DNA of 6,340 nt from positions 1,808 to 8,147 of the forward strand of contig PFDC01000044.1 in the NCBI GenBank assembly GCA_002763035.1, read 5' to 3'. The translations under genes were made by a program, and so were the position numbers. Positions 4,474-6,340 of the stretch are shown here, piece by piece (within the stretch, counting starts at the first letter, position 1; each line of letters starts with the position of its first letter). Source of the stretch: Candidatus Pacearchaeota archaeon CG10_big_fil_rev_8_21_14_0_10_35_13. GTDB lineage: Archaea; Nanobdellota; Nanobdellia; Pacearchaeales; GW2011-AR1. The notes under the pieces are model-generated. The model was given only the letters and a program-made list of their open reading frames with translations. It made no database searches and was not told where the DNA came from.

Positions 4474-5265
4474 ATGAAAAATTATTTAACAAGAAGAATA
4501 AGAGAAGCATACAATGATCCTGAAAGTTTAGTAGGCGGAATGCTAAAGAAAGGAGAAAAGCTAGTGCTCCACCTCATGCCAGCATACCGAGAAGTTGCTG
4601 TAAGTAAAAGAACCGGAAGATTGAGAACCGCAGAGGAAGTTAGTGAACTCTTACATGCGGCGGAAAAAAGAGAAACAAGAATTTCCTTGTTAGAAGAAGA
4701 ATTAACTCATGTGAGCGCAGTAGCTGAAACAAGGGCTGAAGCAATAAATACTAATTACCAAAAATTCTTAGAGGAAAAAGAAAGAACTAACGCTATTAGA
4801 AAAGACGCAGTAAGAATTATAGGGGAAGCCACTGCTGGTATGAGAGAACTAGAATCTGAAGGGGCAATGGTAGTATTACTTGATTATGAAGGACAAGTCA
4901 ATGATTACACACCAAAGGCTGATAACTACCTAAGAGGGGACGGCAACGGGGCTAGAGGAATAAGAATTGCAGGGTTATGTGAAGACGAAACTGACAAGAA
5001 AGAACTTGAAAGAACCCTAAGAACAGGTAACGTGGAAAATCCCCCAATAATAGTATCATTTGATAAACACCATGGTAAGAGAGTAGTTGTAAGAACATTT
5101 AACATTTATTTAGGAGAATTAAGAGCAATGACCTATATGATTATTGATGAACCAAAAAAAGAATCAATCGCAGAACATTTAATAACAACTGCTCAAGCAA
5201 TAATAAAAAAACTTGAAGGAATGGTAACCTCCAGGGAAACAATAGGAATAAAAGAAGAAGCTTAA
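4474..5265 (+). CDS. Coiled-coil protein with PAS-like C-terminal domain
   Basis: I do not recognise a named family for this 263-residue protein. Residues 1-50 are basic and contain LVGGMLKKGEKLVLHLMP. Residues about 52-128 are charged and heptad-like (AEEVSELLHAAEKRETRISLL...), predicted as a coiled coil. Residues about 129-228 fit a PAS fold in outline: GAMVVLLDYEGQVNDYTPKAD (PAS-style opening strands and turn), a middle helix, then VVVRTFNIYLGELRAMTYMI ending in IDEPKKES, the usual PAS-to-helix exit. A final helix (231-250) follows. No kinase, HAMP, GGDEF or HTH domain is present, and no transmembrane segment, so it may be a cytoplasmic sensor or scaffold acting through dimerisation. The A-ending codon preference matches the gene at 4012. 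Its stop codon directly abuts that of the EndoV-like gene. The PAS call is by eye and unverified. Confidence 0.8.
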   Translation: MKNYLTRRIREAYNDPESLVGGMLKKGEKLVLHLMPAYREVAVSKRTGRLRTAEEVSELLHAAEKRETRISLLEEELTHVSAVAETRAEAINTNYQKFLEEKERTNAIRKDAVRIIGEATAGMRELESEGAMVVLLDYEGQVNDYTPKADNYLRGDGNGARGIRIAGLCEDETDKKELERTLRTGNVENPPIIVSFDKHHGKRVVVRTFNIYLGELRAMTYMIIDEPKKESIAEHLITTAQAIIKKLEGMVTSRETIGIKEEA

Positions 5266-5925
5266 TCACTTAGAAATCTCTTTCTGAATCTTCTTAACAT
5301 ACTTCCTAGCGGCACGCATGGGTTCAGGAAGTTTATGAGGAGGAATAACAAACTTTTTAGTAATCATAAAAGCAGAGTCAACACTAATAAGGCTACCAGG
5401 ACTAATGAACAAAGGCTTAGAACCAACCTTAGAAACAAAAGACTTACCAACAACTAATTTAGGATTATTAGAACTAAACAAATAATCATCATTACCAACA
5501 ACAAAAGAACTAAGATTATCTGTGATAGCAATGCTTGGAGTGTTAGTACTCATAGAGAAATGACTAGCAATACCTAGACGGACATGATTAATACCAAGAC
5601 CATCCATAAATATTACCTCAGGCTTTTGTTCAAGAAGCTGAAAAGCAGTAATCATAGCAGGAAGCTCACGATAAGCACGAAACTCCGGGGAATAAGGAAA
5701 ATTAACCCTGTCAACAAAGTATTTCTGTTCAATAATTTCCTGGTTGTTATCCACCACGATAACCGCAGAAATAATTTTGTTACCAACAACAACATTACTA
5801 AAAGCACCAACAAAAATAACCTCACCAAAATCCCGAGAATCATCAAGAATAACATTCTTAGAAAGCTTTAACTGTTCATGCTTAAGAACTTCAAAATCGA
5901 TACCTTCAAAAGTTTTTTCTACCAT
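5266..5925 (-). CDS. Endonuclease V-like protein, probably altered active site
   Basis: Endonuclease V cuts nucleic acid near deoxyinosine or inosine. Family hallmarks here, numbered from the ATG at 5925, are FPYSPEFRAYRELP (76-89; E87 matches E. coli E89), FMDGLGINHVRLGIASHF (106-123; D108 matches D110), KPLFISPGSLISVDSA (170-185) and LPEPMRAARKYV (199-210). The first catalytic aspartate (E. coli D43, in IAGADVGF) aligns without gaps to A41 in IFVGAFSN, and the invariant HPR is HVR. I therefore expect weak or no canonical cleavage; it could bind inosine-type lesions or have a new role. The length (219 aa) is normal and there is no frameshift. I chose the ATG at 5925 over the in-frame GTG at 5934 because AGGTG sits 6 nt upstream of it. 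It is 14 nt downstream of minD, so the two are probably one operon. Confidence 0.88.
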   Translation of the reverse strand: MVEKTFEGIDFEVLKHEQLKLSKNVILDDSRDFGEVIFVGAFSNVVVGNKIISAVIVVDNNQEIIEQKYFVDRVNFPYSPEFRAYRELPAMITAFQLLEQKPEVIFMDGLGINHVRLGIASHFSMSTNTPSIAITDNLSSFVVGNDDYLFSSNNPKLVVGKSFVSKVGSKPLFISPGSLISVDSAFMITKKFVIPPHKLPEPMRAARKYVKKIQKEISK

Positions 5926-5931
5926 AATCAA

Positions 5932-5936
5932 CACCT
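5932..5936 (-). promoter_or_regulatory. Shine-Dalgarno site that sets the EndoV-like start
   Basis: On the minus strand AGGTG lies 6 nt before the ATG at 5925, between the minD stop (5942..5940) and that start. It matches the archaeal anti-Shine-Dalgarno complement GGAGGTGAT. The in-frame GTG at 5934 lies within this site and has no site of its own. An internal operon gene with a ribosome-binding site contrasts with the leaderless first genes elsewhere in the window. Confidence 0.6.
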
Positions 5937-5939
5937 AAT

Positions 5940-6340
5940 TTAACGAGAGCCAAAAAGCCTAGACCAAAAACTCTTCTTCTTATGCTTACCCTTATAATTC
6001 CAACCAAGAAGTTTAGCAGCAATCTCCTTATACCTCTCAGAAGCACCACTACGAGGGTGAGTATGAACTACAGGGTTCTTAATAGCTAAGGACTCACGAA
6101 CAGCGAATTCCTCAGGAATAATCCCAAGAATAGGAACCTCTAACATCTCAAAGATGTTCTCAGGAGTAAGCTCAGTCTTATCAAACCTCGAACGAGTAAT
6201 AATAACGCCACGAACAGGCTTCTTCATCTCCTCAGCAATCTTAATAGTCTTAAGAGCATCAGTAATTGAAGGCATATCAGGATTAGTAACAACTATTAAT
6301 TCATCAGCAAGATTAATAATTGACAAGGCCTCCTCACCAA
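5940..6340 (-). CDS. minD: MinD/ParA-family ATPase, C-terminal part (5' end outside window)
   Basis: MinD is a membrane-associated P-loop ATPase that in bacteria positions the division site; archaeal MinD homologues are linked to positioning of surface or polar structures. The frame is open to the window edge (..GEEALSIINLADE), so the TTG at 6326 is internal and not a start. Visible are ELIVVTNPDMPSITDALKTIKIAEE, characteristic of MinD after the Walker B region, then RGVIITRSRFD, PENIFEMLEVPILGIIPEE and VRESLAIKNPVVHTHPRSGASERYKEIAAKLLG. The P-loop lies outside. The C-terminus KKKSFWSRLFGSR is a basic amphipathic helix resembling the MinD membrane-targeting sequence (E. coli ends KKGFLKRLFGG), which supports MinD over soluble ParA. 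Codon use is strongly T- and G-ending. It is the upstream gene of a likely two-gene operon with the EndoV-like gene. Confidence 0.93.
   Translation of the reverse strand, partial: GEEALSIINLADELIVVTNPDMPSITDALKTIKIAEEMKKPVRGVIITRSRFDKTELTPENIFEMLEVPILGIIPEEFAVRESLAIKNPVVHTHPRSGASERYKEIAAKLLGWNYKGKHKKKSFWSRLFGSR

Noticed and set aside
5932..5934. GTG as the start of the EndoV-like gene
   Set aside because: It lies inside the AGGTG ribosome-binding site that serves the ATG at 5925.
5584..5938. Open frames on both strands within the EndoV-like gene
   Set aside because: All lie inside a clear EndoV homologue and have low-complexity composition expected of shadow frames.
6324..6326. TTG as the start codon of MinD
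   Set aside because: The frame continues upstream (GEEA) to the window edge, matching the conserved MinD sequence before ALS.
1..6340. CRISPR array or insertion sequence
   Set aside because: No regularly spaced repeats, transposase-like frame or terminal inverted repeats were seen.

Overview
The window looks like AT-rich archaeal chromosome. The strongest archaeal evidence is a tRNA-Gly gene whose anticodon loop is interrupted by a 20-nt intron at position 37/38 and folds into a bulge-helix-bulge splice site. Supporting signs are tRNA genes without encoded CCA, TATA boxes 24-28 nt upstream of start codons (leaderless transcription), a VapB antitoxin of archaeal type and an archaeal-looking MinD. 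A small-genome DPANN-type lineage (Woesearchaeota/Pacearchaeota-like) is my inference; nothing here proves it.

Layout, left to right. (1) The N-terminal 303 codons of a bacterial-type methionyl-tRNA synthetase on the minus strand, running off the left edge. (2) A short divergent promoter region, then a plus-strand double-motif LAGLIDADG homing endonuclease. Its TAG stop codon is nucleotides 8-10 of the intron-containing tRNA-Gly(CCC) that follows. (3) A GC-rich hairpin, then a minus-strand VapBC toxin-antitoxin operon with a palindromic element beside its TATA box. (4) About 300 bp without a gene, which holds three tight hairpins and has reversed strand composition; it is a candidate plus-strand structured RNA. 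(5) A minus-strand alpha/beta-hydrolase (esterase/lipase type), divergent from a 79-residue unrecognised protein. (6) tRNA-Pro with the unusual anticodon AGG, then a coiled-coil protein with a PAS-like C-terminal domain. (7) Ending back to back with it, a minus-strand pair: the C-terminal part of MinD, cut by the right edge, and an endonuclease V-like protein whose first catalytic aspartate appears to be replaced by alanine.

The plus strand is A/C-rich nearly throughout, whichever strand carries the gene. Minus-strand genes therefore prefer T- and G-ending codons and plus-strand genes prefer A-ending ones, which suggests that the minus strand is the leading strand of replication. The homing endonuclease and the 2815-3057 interval break this pattern, which fits recent arrival or, for the latter, RNA function.

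The genes do not form one pathway. Housekeeping functions (MetRS, two tRNAs, MinD) are interspersed with accessory ones (homing endonuclease, VapBC) clustered around tRNA-Gly. I did not find a convincing new multi-gene system. The most unusual points are the endonuclease-tRNA overlap, the two non-standard tRNA nucleotides (A34 in tRNA-Pro, C55 in tRNA-Gly), the EndoV-like protein with an altered active site, and the candidate RNA.
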